A stretch of 64,000 nucleotides of DNA from Metabacillus fastidiosus NBRC 101226 (GCF_001591625.1 NZ_BCVG01000001.1:1-64000), one strand, 5' to 3'. Counted from the stretch's first letter, positions 46,043 through 55,189 are shown. A program made the numbers and translations. Notes: generated by a model not told the origin, from the letters alone.

Positions 46043-46459
46043 TTGAAGACATATTCTATTAGCGAAGTTGCAAAAGAATTAAATCTTACAGTGTATACCT
46101 TGCGTTACTACGACAAAGAGGGACTTATGCCTTTTGTGGAACGGACAGCCAGTGGAACTCGATTGTTTAAAGAAACTGATATCGACGCTTTAAAAGTAAT
46201 TGAATGTCTAAAATCCACGGGTATGCAAATTAAGGAAATAAAGGCCTTCATTGATTGGTGTATTGATGGAGATTCCACGTTGCAACAAAGATTCAACATG
46301 TTTATGGAACGAAAAGCTATAGTGAATAAACAGTTTGAAGAACTAAAAAAAACAATGGAACTTATCGAGCATAAATGCTTTTATTACAAAACGGCATTAG
46401 AAGCAGGAACCGAAGAAATTCATAAAAACAACAAAATAGAAATCCCTATTACTAACTAA
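46043..46459 (+). CDS. MerR family regulator
   Basis: 138 residues: winged-helix SISEVAKELNLTVYTLRYYDKEGLM, then a dimerisation helix. Lacks the paired Cys of metal-sensing MerRs (only two Cys, in the hinge and tail), so more like the small-molecule or redox-sensing group. TTG start with AGAGAGGAAG SD. Controls the flanking cupin/acetyltransferase and SDR genes by virtue of shared AGAGTTAACTCT dyads. Confidence 0.85.
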   Translation: MKTYSISEVAKELNLTVYTLRYYDKEGLMPFVERTASGTRLFKETDIDALKVIECLKSTGMQIKEIKAFIDWCIDGDSTLQQRFNMFMERKAIVNKQFEELKKTMELIEHKCFYYKTALEAGTEEIHKNNKIEIPITN

Positions 46460-46462
46460 TAG

Positions 46463-46507
46463 AAAGAGCCACCCGTATTTTAGATGAAAAAATACAGGTG
46501 GCTCTTT
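46463..46507 (+). terminator. Terminator after the MerR gene
   Basis: AAAGAGCCACC/GGTGGCTCTTT stem with T-rich tail. Confidence 0.7.
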
Positions 46508-46653
46508 CTCTATTATTTCCTTATAGCTTACGCTTTCCCGTATGCAACAAATAGATAAACTAGAACTTTGAGAGTTTGTTTTAAGATGATAATTGTGCTT
46601 GTAAAAGAAAAATGAGCTAGTTAGCTGATCTCTAAAATTATTAAAATTCTCTC

Positions 46654-46684
46654 TTGCATTAGAGTTAACTCTATAGTTTAGACT
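46654..46684 (+). promoter_or_regulatory. MerR-type promoter, SDR gene
   Basis: TTGCAT, exactly 19 bp, TAGACT; the spacer holds the perfect palindrome AGAGTTAACTCT (46661-46672). Confidence 0.65.
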
Positions 46685-46711
46685 AAACATAGTCACGAAG
46701 GAGGAATGAAG

Positions 46712-47458
46712 ATGACAATTGAAAACAAAGTAGTAATAATTACTGGAGCTTCATCTGGAATTGGTGAAGCAACTGCAAAATTATTGGCCAGTAAAGGTGC
46801 TAAAATTGTTTTGGGCGCCCGTCGCGAGGACAAATTAAAAGCATTGACTGAGGAAATCCAAAAAGCTGGCGGACAAGCTACTTATCGCGTCACAAATGTT
46901 GTTATTCCAGATGATAATCAGCAGCTTGTTCAACTTGCTAAAGACACTTTTGGTAGTGTCGATGTAATCTTCTTGAATGCTGGACTAATGCCTAATTCAC
47001 CACTTTCTGAATTAAAAACTGACGAGTGGAACAGTATGATTGACGTTAATATTAAAGGTGTATTGAATGGTATCGCCGCGGTATTGCCAACATTTACATC
47101 GCAAAAGTCTGGACATATCATCACTACTTCATCAGTAGCGGGGCTTAAAGCTTACCCGGGTGGTGCAGTTTATGGCGCAACAAAGTGGGCTGTTCGTGAT
47201 TTAATGGAAGTTTTGCGTATGGAATCTGCACAAGAAGGTACTAACATCCGCACAGCCACTATTTATCCAGCAGCGATCAACACGGAATTGTTGGATACGA
47301 TTACTGATAAGAATGTTTCAGCAGGTATGACTGCGTTGTACGAACAATATGGTATTACACCTGATCGAGTGGCAAATGTTGTGGCATTCGCGATTGATCA
47401 GCCAGAAGATACGAACGTTAATGAGTTTACAATTGGACCGACAAGACAACCTTGGTAA
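46712..47458 (+). CDS. Short-chain dehydrogenase/reductase
   Basis: 248 residues, classical SDR: TGASSGIG cofactor loop, NAG, catalytic Ser in TSSVAG and YGATK. The Arg pair after strand 2 (GARRED) indicates NADP preference. Substrate unknown. ATG 46712 chosen since the SD AAGGAGG ends 7 nt upstream; the earlier ATG at 46706 is too close. Confidence 0.85.
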   Translation: MTIENKVVIITGASSGIGEATAKLLASKGAKIVLGARREDKLKALTEEIQKAGGQATYRVTNVVIPDDNQQLVQLAKDTFGSVDVIFLNAGLMPNSPLSELKTDEWNSMIDVNIKGVLNGIAAVLPTFTSQKSGHIITTSSVAGLKAYPGGAVYGATKWAVRDLMEVLRMESAQEGTNIRTATIYPAAINTELLDTITDKNVSAGMTALYEQYGITPDRVANVVAFAIDQPEDTNVNEFTIGPTRQPW

Positions 47459-47858
47459 TAATTACAAGATAGGATAAAATTAAGTCATTCATTTTTCTAA
47501 AGCTTAGGCTGTCGATAAGTCCTCGACAGCCTTTTAATTTCTTCTCATTCTTTAATATAGGTTTTCTTAAGTTTCTTCCTCCATTAAATGGTTCATTTAA
47601 AGTAAACTAGCCATTCGAATAAATATCGGACCATATTTAGTAACATTCATAACTGTATTTTTCAGAAATATAAAAAAACAACCTCTTACGGCTATCATAC
47701 CGAAAAGGTTGTTTTTATCAAACTTTAATACAAATTATCAATCTTTTTTTAAAATTATCGATCTTTAATTCAAATTATCATTTAGAACTAACATAAAAAG
47801 TTAATATGTATACATAATAAAAACAAGTTTGTAACAAAAAATTGTTACAAACTTGTTT
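47459..47858. other. Terminator-rich intergenic region
   Basis: Holds the SDR terminator GGCTGTCGA/TCGACAGCC (47505-47537), a second stem AAACAACCT/AGGTTGTTT (47673-47716), a repeated AATTATC-ATCTTT motif near 47735-47785, and the AACAAGTTTGTAAC stem (47819-47861) at the end of the next gene. Confidence 0.5.
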
Positions 47859-48068
47859 TTAATGTGCTGCTAAAGCAGCTGATTGTTCATCCATACTTTC
47901 AAATGGCATGGAATTTTCTTTTCGTTTTACTGCGTTAGCATAAATTTCATATGCTTCTATTTTTAAAGTTAATCGCTCTTTATCTGTTTGAGAATATAAG
48001 ATTGCTTGTTCAATTTCTTCCACTCGGCTTTTCTCATGGGGGGTTAATAAGTCAAATAACCTCGTCAT
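47859..48068 (-). CDS. Small hypothetical protein, copy 2
   Basis: 69 residues. Shares IEAYEIY-x-x-AVKR and an overall helical pattern with the 48769-48978 product. Downstream partner of a membrane protein gene; the pair is duplicated at 48769-49448. Confidence 0.65.
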   Translation of the reverse strand: MTRLFDLLTPHEKSRVEEIEQAILYSQTDKERLTLKIEAYEIYANAVKRKENSMPFESMDEQSAALAAH

Positions 48069-48124
48069 AATAAACCCATCCTTTTCACCTTTTTTTAAAA
48101 TTATACCACAAAATGGATTTGATA

Positions 48125-48550
48125 TTACTTCATTTTTTCAAGTTCTTCTTTCATTCTTTCTAATTCTTGAATTAATTCTCGATTCTTCCTCACATCATTA
48201 ATATCTCGTGAACGTAATTCTTTTAAACTCGTAAAATCGGATTTATTTTTATTCAATAATTCTTTTTCTCTTTCGGAAGAAATATCGCTCTTCGCAAGTA
48301 CCCAAGCAATGCCTGATATACCAGTCGTTGCAGAGATTGCGAATATTTCAAATGGATTTCCATCTGAATTAAATATACTTACAGCTAACACTCCAGCAAA
48401 TCCACCACTAGCAGATGCTCTAACGGCTTCAGTTATTTTAACTTGCTGACATTGGTGCGTATACCGTAAAAAATGTGCAGAACCCCCTACAAAAAAGGCC
48501 CAACATAGTCTCCATAAAATGTCCTGAATACTCATGCTTCCAAAATTCAT
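48125..48550 (-). CDS. Small membrane protein, copy 2
   Basis: 141 residues with three hydrophobic segments and a charged C-terminal coiled coil. Paralogue of the 49041-49448 product (matching SGG..GV.SIF, GNPFEI.AIS, GIAWV). Size and topology recall holins, but no such family was confirmed. ATG 48550 chosen because of AGGAGGTGA. Confidence 0.6.
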   Translation of the reverse strand: MNFGSMSIQDILWRLCWAFFVGGSAHFLRYTHQCQQVKITEAVRASASGGFAGVLAVSIFNSDGNPFEIFAISATTGISGIAWVLAKSDISSEREKELLNKNKSDFTSLKELRSRDINDVRKNRELIQELERMKEELEKMK

Positions 48551-48612
48551 GGCTTGATTCACCTCCTATTCTAAAAGAAATTTTTTCTTATGAATGCTTC
48601 AGTTTTTGAGTA

Positions 48613-48693
48613 CAAAAAAATGCACTCTATTAAAGGACCAATAATGGAATTTCACCTAAAAAGGTAGATTGGTCACTCAATAGAGTGCATTTT
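48613..48693 (-). terminator. Leader-type terminator (module copy 2)
   Basis: ATGCACTCTATT/AATAGAGTGCAT arms with inner GAGTGACCAATC facing ATTGGTCCTTT and a T7 run. Very close to the terminator of leader 8, so duplicated with the genes; the ANGC hairpin is missing here. Confidence 0.6.
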
Positions 48694-48738
48694 ATTAAGT
48701 TTATTTTTTTGTATTAAACAATAAGATTTTTAAAAATA

Positions 48739-48767
48739 AGAAGCGTAACACTTGGTTACGCTTCTTA
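48739..48767 (-). terminator. Terminator between module copies
   Basis: AAGAAGCGTAAC/GTTACGCTTCTT perfect stem directly after the gene at 48769. Confidence 0.7.
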
Positions 48768-48768
48768 T

Positions 48769-48978
48769 TCAATAAGTTGCTAATGTAGCAGCTTCTTCTC
48801 TATTTTCATCAGATAAAGTCTCTCTTTTTGCACGTTTCACCGCTTCAAGATAGATTTCATAAGCTTCCAGCTTTAAATCTTTTCTTTCCTGGTCAGTTTT
48901 AGCATTTCTGATAGCTTTAATAATTTGATCGATTCTTTTATTTTCGTTGCGGTTTAATAAGTCTATAATTTTAGCCAT
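48769..48978 (-). CDS. Small hypothetical protein, copy 1
   Basis: 69 residues, helical, paralogue of 47859-48068. ATG 48978 chosen by matching the AAAAGGATGG-GTTT-x-ATG arrangement of the other copy. Confidence 0.65.
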   Translation of the reverse strand: MAKIIDLLNRNENKRIDQIIKAIRNAKTDQERKDLKLEAYEIYLEAVKRAKRETLSDENREEAATLATY

Positions 48979-49040
48979 AATCAAACCATCCTTTTCATCT
49001 TTTTTTTATCATACCACAAAATGGCACCTATTTTTAATGT

Positions 49041-49448
49041 TTATTCAAGTTTAGAGAGGTCCTCATCAGACTTGTTCCTTACCTCTTTGACTTCTTCAGC
49101 ATCTAACTCATTTAGTAAATTCTTTTCTTGTTGAGGTGAAATTTCACTTCTTGACATCACCCAAGCAATACCTGTAAATGCAGAAATCACAAGTATTTGA
49201 AATGGAGTACCTGTGGGATTAAAAACACTAACTCCCACAATAGCTGTGATTCCTCCACTAACAACTGCTTTTAAAGCATCCATTATGCTAAATTCTTTCT
49301 TTTTCACTTGTTCCCAGTACCGAACAAATCGAACAATACCACCCATAAGAAACGGAACTAATAATTGCCATATTAAATCAAATTCAGTGCCTGTTGCCGG
49401 TGGTACTGTTGGTAAAGTAGAAACAGGGTTTACAGTGTATAAATACAT
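49041..49448 (-). CDS. Small membrane protein, copy 1
   Basis: 135 residues, three hydrophobic segments (LLVPFLMGGIVRF, ALKAVVSGGITAIVGVSVF, LVISAFTGIAWVM) and a charged tail. Better-preserved leader than copy 2. Function unknown. Confidence 0.6.
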   Translation of the reverse strand: MYLYTVNPVSTLPTVPPATGTEFDLIWQLLVPFLMGGIVRFVRYWEQVKKKEFSIMDALKAVVSGGITAIVGVSVFNPTGTPFQILVISAFTGIAWVMSRSEISPQQEKNLLNELDAEEVKEVRNKSDEDLSKLE

Positions 49449-49632
49449 TAAACATTCTCCTTTCTAAAATGGATTTTTATTCTTTTTACTGATTGAGTTT
49501 TTAGGCACAAAAAAAATGCACACTATCTAATGACCAAAAAAGGAATTTCTACCTAAAAAGTAGATTGGTCACTCGATAGAGTGCATTTAATTAAGCTTAA
49601 ATCAGTAACTTTCCTCGCGCTTGCGTGGAAAC
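49449..49632 (-). promoter_or_regulatory. Attenuator leader 8 (membrane module)
   Basis: Hairpin 49610-49631, minus strand TTTCCACGC, loop AAGC, GCGAGGAAA: relative to leader 1 a C-G pair has become G-C, a clean covariation, and the A.A mismatch stays. Terminator 49508-49588 with GAGTGACCAATC and T8. Confidence 0.7.
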
Positions 49633-49736
49633 AAAAAAATAAAATATGCCTATTATTCTATCATAAGTAGAATATTGTGACAATTAATGTAACAGAAATT
49701 AAAAAAGAAGGAGAAGGGATCTCTCCCCTACCTTCT

Positions 49737-50981
49737 TTAAAAGACTAACATTAGTTGCCCATCATCAATATTTTTACTTTTAGAAGTACTTTTGGCAATT
49801 TCAATCTCTTTTTCCACTTCTTTCTCAATAGTATGAAACATGCTTAATCGCTGTTTATTCTCTCTTAAAGCAAGAAACTCTTTATTTCTTCTTTCAATTT
49901 CATTTATCTTTTCCCGCTCATGCTGCGATATTTTCATATTAAACGGAGGATTTGTTAAAACATTATCTGGTCGTATTTCTCGGGCCATTGCCTTAACAAT
50001 CTCAAATCTTTTTTCTTTTGATAAAGACTCCCATGGATGCTCTAAATCCTCTTCGTATTGATAAATTTCATGTTTCTCTAAATCAAGTGCATGGAAATAA
50101 ACATCTACAAACTCACTATCCTCTAAAAAGATAGATTTTGGTGCTGTATACTCGCCTAATAAGGAATCACCCTGATAAATACGAGTATCTGTCTCAAACT
50201 CAAAATATTTATTAATTCTGAGTTCCTTTCGATCAAAGTGTACTCCAATTACTGGTTTTGGAACATATAACATACTAGGTTTATAGAAAAACGCCTGAAT
50301 AGCCGCAGCACGTACCATTAAATGATTAAGATCCGCTCCCACTACATTCAGACTTTTAGATGGTAACGTCATAGCCCCTGTACCCAAACAAGGCTCAAAT
50401 ACTGTTCTTGTAAGCATTTCAGCATCACTGTCAATTTCAAGCATTTTATTCATCATAATGGTTACATGAAGCGGAGTGGGATAATAATCCAGGTGCCCAG
50501 ATGAACCATTCTCTGCTAAAAAATAACTCAGATAATCTGAAGGATACTTATAGAACAGCTCAAAATTAACAGTTTTATAGAGATGTTCCCACTGCTTTTC
50601 ATCAATATTTGGCTTTTTAAACCAAGAAAGACCAAGAGCAAAACCAATCCATTCAATAAACTCATATGCTCGAACACCATGGTATTGAAGCGGTTCAAAT
50701 GATTTTTTAAGCATTTTCCTTACTTCTTCATTTCCTGTCGTATTTATTTCCGTATAAGGAAAAGGTTCACCTTCTTGCCATTCACCTTTTCCTAAGATGG
50801 AAAGCCATTTATACCAGTTTCCAAAATAAACGGAGTCAGCAAGTAAAGCAATGCCGCGTGCCCAACCAAAATGGTAAGAATCTTCTATCGATGTTGGAAA
50901 TGGTGTAAATAAAGGATGTGCCATCATTTCGAATAGTTCTTTGCTCTTTTCATTATCTATTTGATCAAAAATGTTAGTCAT
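49737..50981 (-). CDS. Adenine-type DNA methyltransferase-like protein
   Basis: 414 residues. YYPTPLHV, FEPCLGTGAMTL (SAM-binding motif I), VGADLN (motif II) and LTNPPFN (catalytic motif IV, NPPF) identify an N6-adenine methyltransferase. No restriction partner nearby, so orphan; it may protect or mark plasmid DNA. The last residues, GQLMLVF, look like a hexameric clamp-binding motif. AAGAGGA SD. Confidence 0.8.
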   Translation of the reverse strand: MTNIFDQIDNEKSKELFEMMAHPLFTPFPTSIEDSYHFGWARGIALLADSVYFGNWYKWLSILGKGEWQEGEPFPYTEINTTGNEEVRKMLKKSFEPLQYHGVRAYEFIEWIGFALGLSWFKKPNIDEKQWEHLYKTVNFELFYKYPSDYLSYFLAENGSSGHLDYYPTPLHVTIMMNKMLEIDSDAEMLTRTVFEPCLGTGAMTLPSKSLNVVGADLNHLMVRAAAIQAFFYKPSMLYVPKPVIGVHFDRKELRINKYFEFETDTRIYQGDSLLGEYTAPKSIFLEDSEFVDVYFHALDLEKHEIYQYEEDLEHPWESLSKEKRFEIVKAMAREIRPDNVLTNPPFNMKISQHEREKINEIERRNKEFLALRENKQRLSMFHTIEKEVEKEIEIAKSTSKSKNIDDGQLMLVF

Positions 50982-51008
50982 TGTATGTCCTCTTTTCTAA
51001 AAATTAAA

Positions 51009-51033
51009 AGGCGTACTTAATCAAGTACGCCTT
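51009..51033. terminator. Intrinsic terminator
   Basis: AAGGCGTACTT/AAGTACGCCTT perfect stem between the methyltransferase and the 167-residue gene. Confidence 0.65.
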
Positions 51034-51116
51034 ACACTCTTGGAACAATTTGTTCGCAATAATTTAATATTAAATTTTCACACATAAAAGCCAGCAGCAG
51101 TTATGTAGATGAAACA

Positions 51117-51620
51117 TTATGGATTTTGTCTATCAAGGATTTTTATTATAGCTTCAGAATCTAATAGGGAAAATTCAATATCCTCCATTCCCGAATTATC
51201 TTCAAATGCTTTAGCTTCTACATAATCAATTAATTCATTTAGAGTACGTCTATTTAGTTTAAATATATTTTCCCCTAATAAATTTACAATAGAGATTAAA
51301 ATATCTTTTACATTTAAAGAGTAAACAATTCTGTCCAAACTTTCTTCTTGAACCAAAAGACTTGCTAAGAAATCTATGGCATACTGAGACTGAGCAGCAT
51401 TTGGAGTTCTATTATATCCTTTTAGAGAAAATACTCTTTTCTCCCTTTTCGCAAGTGGCCGTTCCATTCGAGTAAGTTTCACGTCACTAACTGTGTAAGG
51501 CATAGCTCCTGCATTCTTACCTCTTCTAATGAATCTTTCCAGAACAATCTCTTGAAGATCTTGCTCACTAATTTTTGCATTTTTAAAATTAAGCACCATT
51601 TCTAATTTTACTTCTGTCAT
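51117..51620 (-). CDS. Hypothetical protein
   Basis: 167 residues, helical, no family recognised. Has its own attenuator leader, so probably important to the plasmid programme. Confidence 0.6.
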   Translation of the reverse strand: MTEVKLEMVLNFKNAKISEQDLQEIVLERFIRRGKNAGAMPYTVSDVKLTRMERPLAKREKRVFSLKGYNRTPNAAQSQYAIDFLASLLVQEESLDRIVYSLNVKDILISIVNLLGENIFKLNRRTLNELIDYVEAKAFEDNSGMEDIEFSLLDSEAIIKILDRQNP

Positions 51621-51780
51621 TATAGACCACTACTTAAAAATGTTTTAGGTTTGAGAAAACAAAAAAACGCCTCTCTTTAAACCAACAACAAACTGCAAAA
51701 AAACGCAGAATTAAATAGTTGTTCGCTTAAAGAAAAGCGTTTAATAAATAAATAGATTCTTCCTGCATAGGAAAAATAAT
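51621..51780 (-). promoter_or_regulatory. Attenuator leader 9
   Basis: Hairpin 51756-51777, minus strand ATTTTTCCT, loop ATGC, AGGAAGAAT. The only copy where the A.A mismatch is replaced by pairs. Terminator 51660-51743 with CTTTAAGCGAACAAC facing GTTGTTGGTTTAAAG, T7. Confidence 0.65.
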
Positions 51781-51988
51781 CAAAAAATAAATATATACAT
51801 ATTATATCATTTCTCCATAAAACTTCAATAAAATTACTGCTTTTAATGTTAATTAAGATGAATATTTTAATAATTTGATATGTAAATGTATCAATTTTCT
51901 TGATCCGCAATTATATTGATTAAGTTGTCCAAGTCATTTTGCCAGCACTGAATATAATACCTGTAAAGAAAGGAAAGAAGGTGATAAT

Positions 51989-52306
51989 ATGAGCCGTTCA
52001 TGGTTTCCAGAATTCGATAACAATGAGAATCACAATAAAGCTAAGGCAAAAAGTCATTCCAAAGCAAAGTCAAATGTAGATTTTGATTTTGACAATGATA
52101 TCGATAATGACAATGACAATAGATTAAAAAATACAGATAAAAATATCAACGTAGCAAAAGTTAATAACAGTGGAAATTCTAATGTTCATATCGATGTAGA
52201 CGTGGAGTCTGATTCAAAGGCGAAAGTACGTGCACGCACAGAAGCAGAAGCTGACCAGGATCAAGATCAAGATCAAAATCAAAAACAGAGACAAAAAAAG
52301 AGATAA
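51989..52306 (+). CDS. Low-complexity Asp/Asn/Lys-rich protein
   Basis: 105 residues: WFPEFDN then NSKAKS and DFDFDND runs, NNSGNSNVHIDVDVES, and a basic end DQDQNQKQRQKKR. Composition resembles spore-coat or adhesin-like small Bacillus proteins; no firm assignment. AAAGAAGGTGAT SD. Followed by a terminator at 52347-52385. Confidence 0.55.
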   Translation: MSRSWFPEFDNNENHNKAKAKSHSKAKSNVDFDFDNDIDNDNDNRLKNTDKNINVAKVNNSGNSNVHIDVDVESDSKAKVRARTEAEADQDQDQDQNQKQRQKKR

Positions 52307-52346
52307 AAATATGACTTTTTCTAAGATTTAAATAGGTTGGATTCAT

Positions 52347-52385
52347 GTAAGAGAGTATTCGGGTTCCTACCGATACTCTCTTATA
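52347..52385 (+). terminator. Intrinsic terminator
   Basis: GTAAGAGAGTAT/ATACTCTCTTAT stem after the low-complexity gene. Confidence 0.7.
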
Positions 52386-52440
52386 CAAACTAATTTTTTT
52401 AGAAAAGAGCCAATTAATAGTGGAGTATTTTTATAGTTTA

Positions 52441-52581
52441 ATGGAGACACCGGAAATTTTCTCTTATGATGTGGGTTCCAATTCTGCTTATATTAACCGT
52501 AGTGGAAATTCAGATGTAGATGTTGTTGAAATAGATACAATACCAATTGCCCCAGGTGATTTTTATCAATTCAAAGGCTAG
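52441..52581 (+). CDS. Small NSGNSDV-type protein
   Basis: 46 residues, below the usual ORF cutoff. Contains INRSGNSDVDVVEID, similar to the NNSGNSNVHIDVDVE of the upstream gene, so the two are likely related. ATG start with a distant TGGAG; a GTG 21 nt upstream is an alternative. Terminator at 52605-52638. Confidence 0.45.
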   Translation: METPEIFSYDVGSNSAYINRSGNSDVDVVEIDTIPIAPGDFYQFKG

Positions 52582-52604
52582 CGGAAGGTACATAAATTCA
52601 CAAA

Positions 52605-52638
52605 TAAAGAGACAAGCATATTATATACTTGTCTCTTT
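52605..52638. terminator. Convergent terminator
   Basis: AAAGAGACAAG/CTTGTCTCTTT stem between the small gene and the convergent 125-residue gene. Confidence 0.7.
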
Positions 52639-52644
52639 ATTTTA

Positions 52645-53022
52645 TTACTTATTATCACTCACTAACACTAATTCTATGGCTGTTGAAGTCCCACTTGTAA
52701 CCACATAACCATCTTTAATTGTTACTTTTAAATCTTTCTTCTTATTAGTAATAAACTGTTTATTTACTAAAGAATATGTCATTCTAGACTCTAATTGCTG
52801 TTGAATTTTATAAATCATTCGTGAGTTATTGAAAGAAATAGATTTTAATTTCTCTTCTTCACCGATATATTTACTGTTGATTCCAACTTTAAATAAAGCT
52901 GAATCTACAGTATACTGGCTTTTTGTTTTTCCATTCAAAGTTTCTATAGAAACTCTCACAGAAGGAGATTCGATCTTTCTTTTATTATAATTCACTAAAT
53001 CATGGTCTTTTACATCCATCAC
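52645..53022 (-). CDS. Hypothetical protein
   Basis: 125 residues, no family recognised and no clear SD, so the start is uncertain. Lies downstream of dnaN in the same direction. Confidence 0.5.
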   Translation of the reverse strand: MMDVKDHDLVNYNKRKIESPSVRVSIETLNGKTKSQYTVDSALFKVGINSKYIGEEEKLKSISFNNSRMIYKIQQQLESRMTYSLVNKQFITNKKKDLKVTIKDGYVVTSGTSTAIELVLVSDNK

Positions 53023-53114
53023 AATGTCTAGTCAATCTACTGTTTTATTTGGATTTATTGTTTGAAATGATGCAACAACTATTCCCTCTAAAGTTTTAGT
53101 TAGTCTAAGTTAAA

Positions 53115-54242
53115 TTATGTTCTTACCGGTAGTACCAGCTGTGTAAGAGTGTTATCCTCATCACAACGAAATAAAAATGGCCGAACTGCCCCTGTAAATT
53201 CTAATTTAACTTTTTCCTTATCAAATGTACTTAAAGCATCTTTTGCAAACTTCTCACTAAATGATATTTTGATATCTTCTCCATCAATTTCAATGTCATC
53301 TAAAATTTCTGTTACATTTCCAACTTCTTTAGAAGTCACCGATAATATTAGCTGACCTTTAGTAGCTTCTAACGTAATTATTTTTGTCTTTTCATTAGCT
53401 AATAGAGAGCATCGATCAAGCGCTGCTATTAACTCTTTTTTATTACCTTTAACAGTGGTAGTTGTATTGTCTGGAATTAGTTTTGCTGTGTCTGGATACT
53501 TTCCTTCTAATAGCCTTGTACAAAGTAACAAATTATTAGACTGAAAGATAATTTGACTTTCCGACATTTTAATACCAACCTGTTCTTTCGGATCATCTAA
53601 AATCTTAGCTAACTCTTGTAATGATTTAGCAGGAATCGTAATATTTTTTTCTTCTTCACCAGCTGGAATGCTAAGCGTCTTTAATACAAGTCGATGACTG
53701 TCTGTTGCTACCGCTTTTATTTCAGAAGATGATAATGTTAAATTAACTCCTGTTAAAATTGGCCTCATTTCAGATGTGGCAGCAACCAAGATCGTTTGAG
53801 AAATTAATTGCTTTAAATCCTTTACTGAAATACTAAAATCAATTTCACCCTCGATTTCAGGAATTTTAGGAAACATTTCCGGTTCTAAACCATTTAAGTT
53901 AAATGAGGATTTACCTGATTGAATTTCGGTTACAAAATTTTTACCAACTGTAATTAAAATATCAGTTTTGGGAGCCTTTTTAACAATATCAAGTAAAAAC
54001 TTTGCATTTAAAACAATACTTCCTTCTTTTTTTAAAGAGACAATTTCTGTCCCTTTATGCTCTAAAGGTATTGTTTTTGTAATGGACAGGTCATTATTAG
54101 TTCCAACGATTGTAACCCCTTCTTTATCTGCAGAAATTTTAACTCCAGTTAGAATAGGCATACTGGGTTTTGAACTAATAGCATGCTGCACGTCTGATAA
54201 AGCTTTTAATAGATCCTCTTTTTGAATATTAATGTTTAACAT
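53115..54242 (-). CDS. dnaN: DNA polymerase III beta sliding clamp
   Basis: 375 residues, canonical DnaN with three clamp domains: ILTGVKI, MRPILTGVNL, ATDSHRLVL, IPAKSLQELAKIL, and the hydrophobic C-terminal tail ending LVLPVRT. ATG 54242 chosen (AAAGAG SD); an earlier GTG overlaps the SD. Last of the primase/SSB/DUF5983 unit. Second clamp of the plasmid besides 12326-13426. Confidence 0.95.
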   Translation of the reverse strand: MLNINIQKEDLLKALSDVQHAISSKPSMPILTGVKISADKEGVTIVGTNNDLSITKTIPLEHKGTEIVSLKKEGSIVLNAKFLLDIVKKAPKTDILITVGKNFVTEIQSGKSSFNLNGLEPEMFPKIPEIEGEIDFSISVKDLKQLISQTILVAATSEMRPILTGVNLTLSSSEIKAVATDSHRLVLKTLSIPAGEEEKNITIPAKSLQELAKILDDPKEQVGIKMSESQIIFQSNNLLLCTRLLEGKYPDTAKLIPDNTTTTVKGNKKELIAALDRCSLLANEKTKIITLEATKGQLILSVTSKEVGNVTEILDDIEIDGEDIKISFSEKFAKDALSTFDKEKVKLEFTGAVRPFLFRCDEDNTLTQLVLPVRT

Positions 54243-54275
54243 AAAAAACACTCTTTAAAAAAGTTTTAGTTTTAT

Positions 54276-54572
54276 TTAATTCCATTTAAATCTTGGTAAT
54301 TCAGAATGCCGATTGGCAGCTTGATCCATCATTATCCATGTACATCCATTTGACTGAGCGAACCTTAAGACATAGAACAAATCTTGTGGAATCTTCTCTA
54401 ATTCACTATTATCTAAGTCATCTAGTGTAATAGGCATAAACCAACCATATTCTTGCTTATCATAAATAATAATAGGGCTACATTTATGTAAGTGCTCTTT
54501 TAGCCATTCATTCGTTTCCCTACTTATATGGTCAATTGAAACATCAAACATATTTACAATGTATTTGTCCAT
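54276..54572 (-). CDS. DUF5983-like protein
   Basis: 98 residues: ISRETNEWL, YGWFMPI, LRFAQSNGCTWIMMDQAA and LPRFKW follow what I recall of the DUF5983 pattern (HIS..T, YGWF, L..A...GC.WI.FD.DA, LP.Y.W). Common on plasmids and integrative elements, function unknown. Start at 54572 supported by GAAGGAA. Confidence 0.6.
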   Translation of the reverse strand: MDKYIVNMFDVSIDHISRETNEWLKEHLHKCSPIIIYDKQEYGWFMPITLDDLDNSELEKIPQDLFYVLRFAQSNGCTWIMMDQAANRHSELPRFKWN

Positions 54573-54700
54573 CTTTCTATTCCTTCTCCACTCCCAATAC
54601 AAACAGGGAGCGGATATAAATTGCTCCCGTTGATTAGGATATGAGAAAAAGCTTAATTTAGCCTTTTATAGGTATTCTATGAATCAGATCATCTCATGCT

Positions 54701-55189
54701 TCAAAATGGTAAATCATCATCAGAAATATCGATCGGGTTACCGTCTATTGCAAAAGGATCATCTTCATAATTTGTACGCTCTTGATCACGCTTATTATCA
54801 TCTGAACCAAAAGAATTTTGATTACTATTATTTTGGTCAAAGTTATTACTATTGTTGCTGTAATTATCGTCACTACTACCTTTTGGCTCTAAAAATTGTA
54901 CACTTTCAGCAACTAGTTCAGTAATGTAAACCTTTTTACCAGTTTGGTCTTCATAACTACGTGATTTTAAACGGCCATCTACTCTAGCTAAGTTTCCTTT
55001 TTTAAAGAAATTAGCTGCCTTTTTAGCTTGACGACACCAAACAACACAATTAATAAAATCTGCTCCTTGTTGATGCGTCAAAGTACGATTGACCGCTAAT
55101 GTAAAGGTAGTGACAGCCGCTCCACTTGGTGTGTAATGATGTTCTGGATCTCTTGTTAATCTTCCGACTAAAAAAAGACGAATTAAAAT
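54701..55189 (-). CDS. ssb: Single-stranded DNA-binding protein
   Basis: 162 residues: OB fold with [37 protein letters not shown] and [14 protein letters not shown], an Asn/Asp/Gln-rich linker, and the acidic tip DDDLPF that recruits partner proteins. Start: the best-spaced codon after AGGAG is ATT (55189); GTG at 55198 touches the SD. Second gene after the SSB paralogue. Confidence 0.9.
   Translation of the reverse strand: MLIRLFLVGRLTRDPEHHYTPSGAAVTTFTLAVNRTLTHQQGADFINCVVWCRQAKKAANFFKKGNLARVDGRLKSRSYEDQTGKKVYITELVAESVQFLEPKGSSDDNYSNNSNNFDQNNSNQNSFGSDDNKRDQERTNYEDDPFAIDGNPIDISDDDLPF

Noticed and set aside
51677-51910. 77-codon minus-strand frame
   Set aside because: Runs through the attenuator terminator of leader 9; not a gene.
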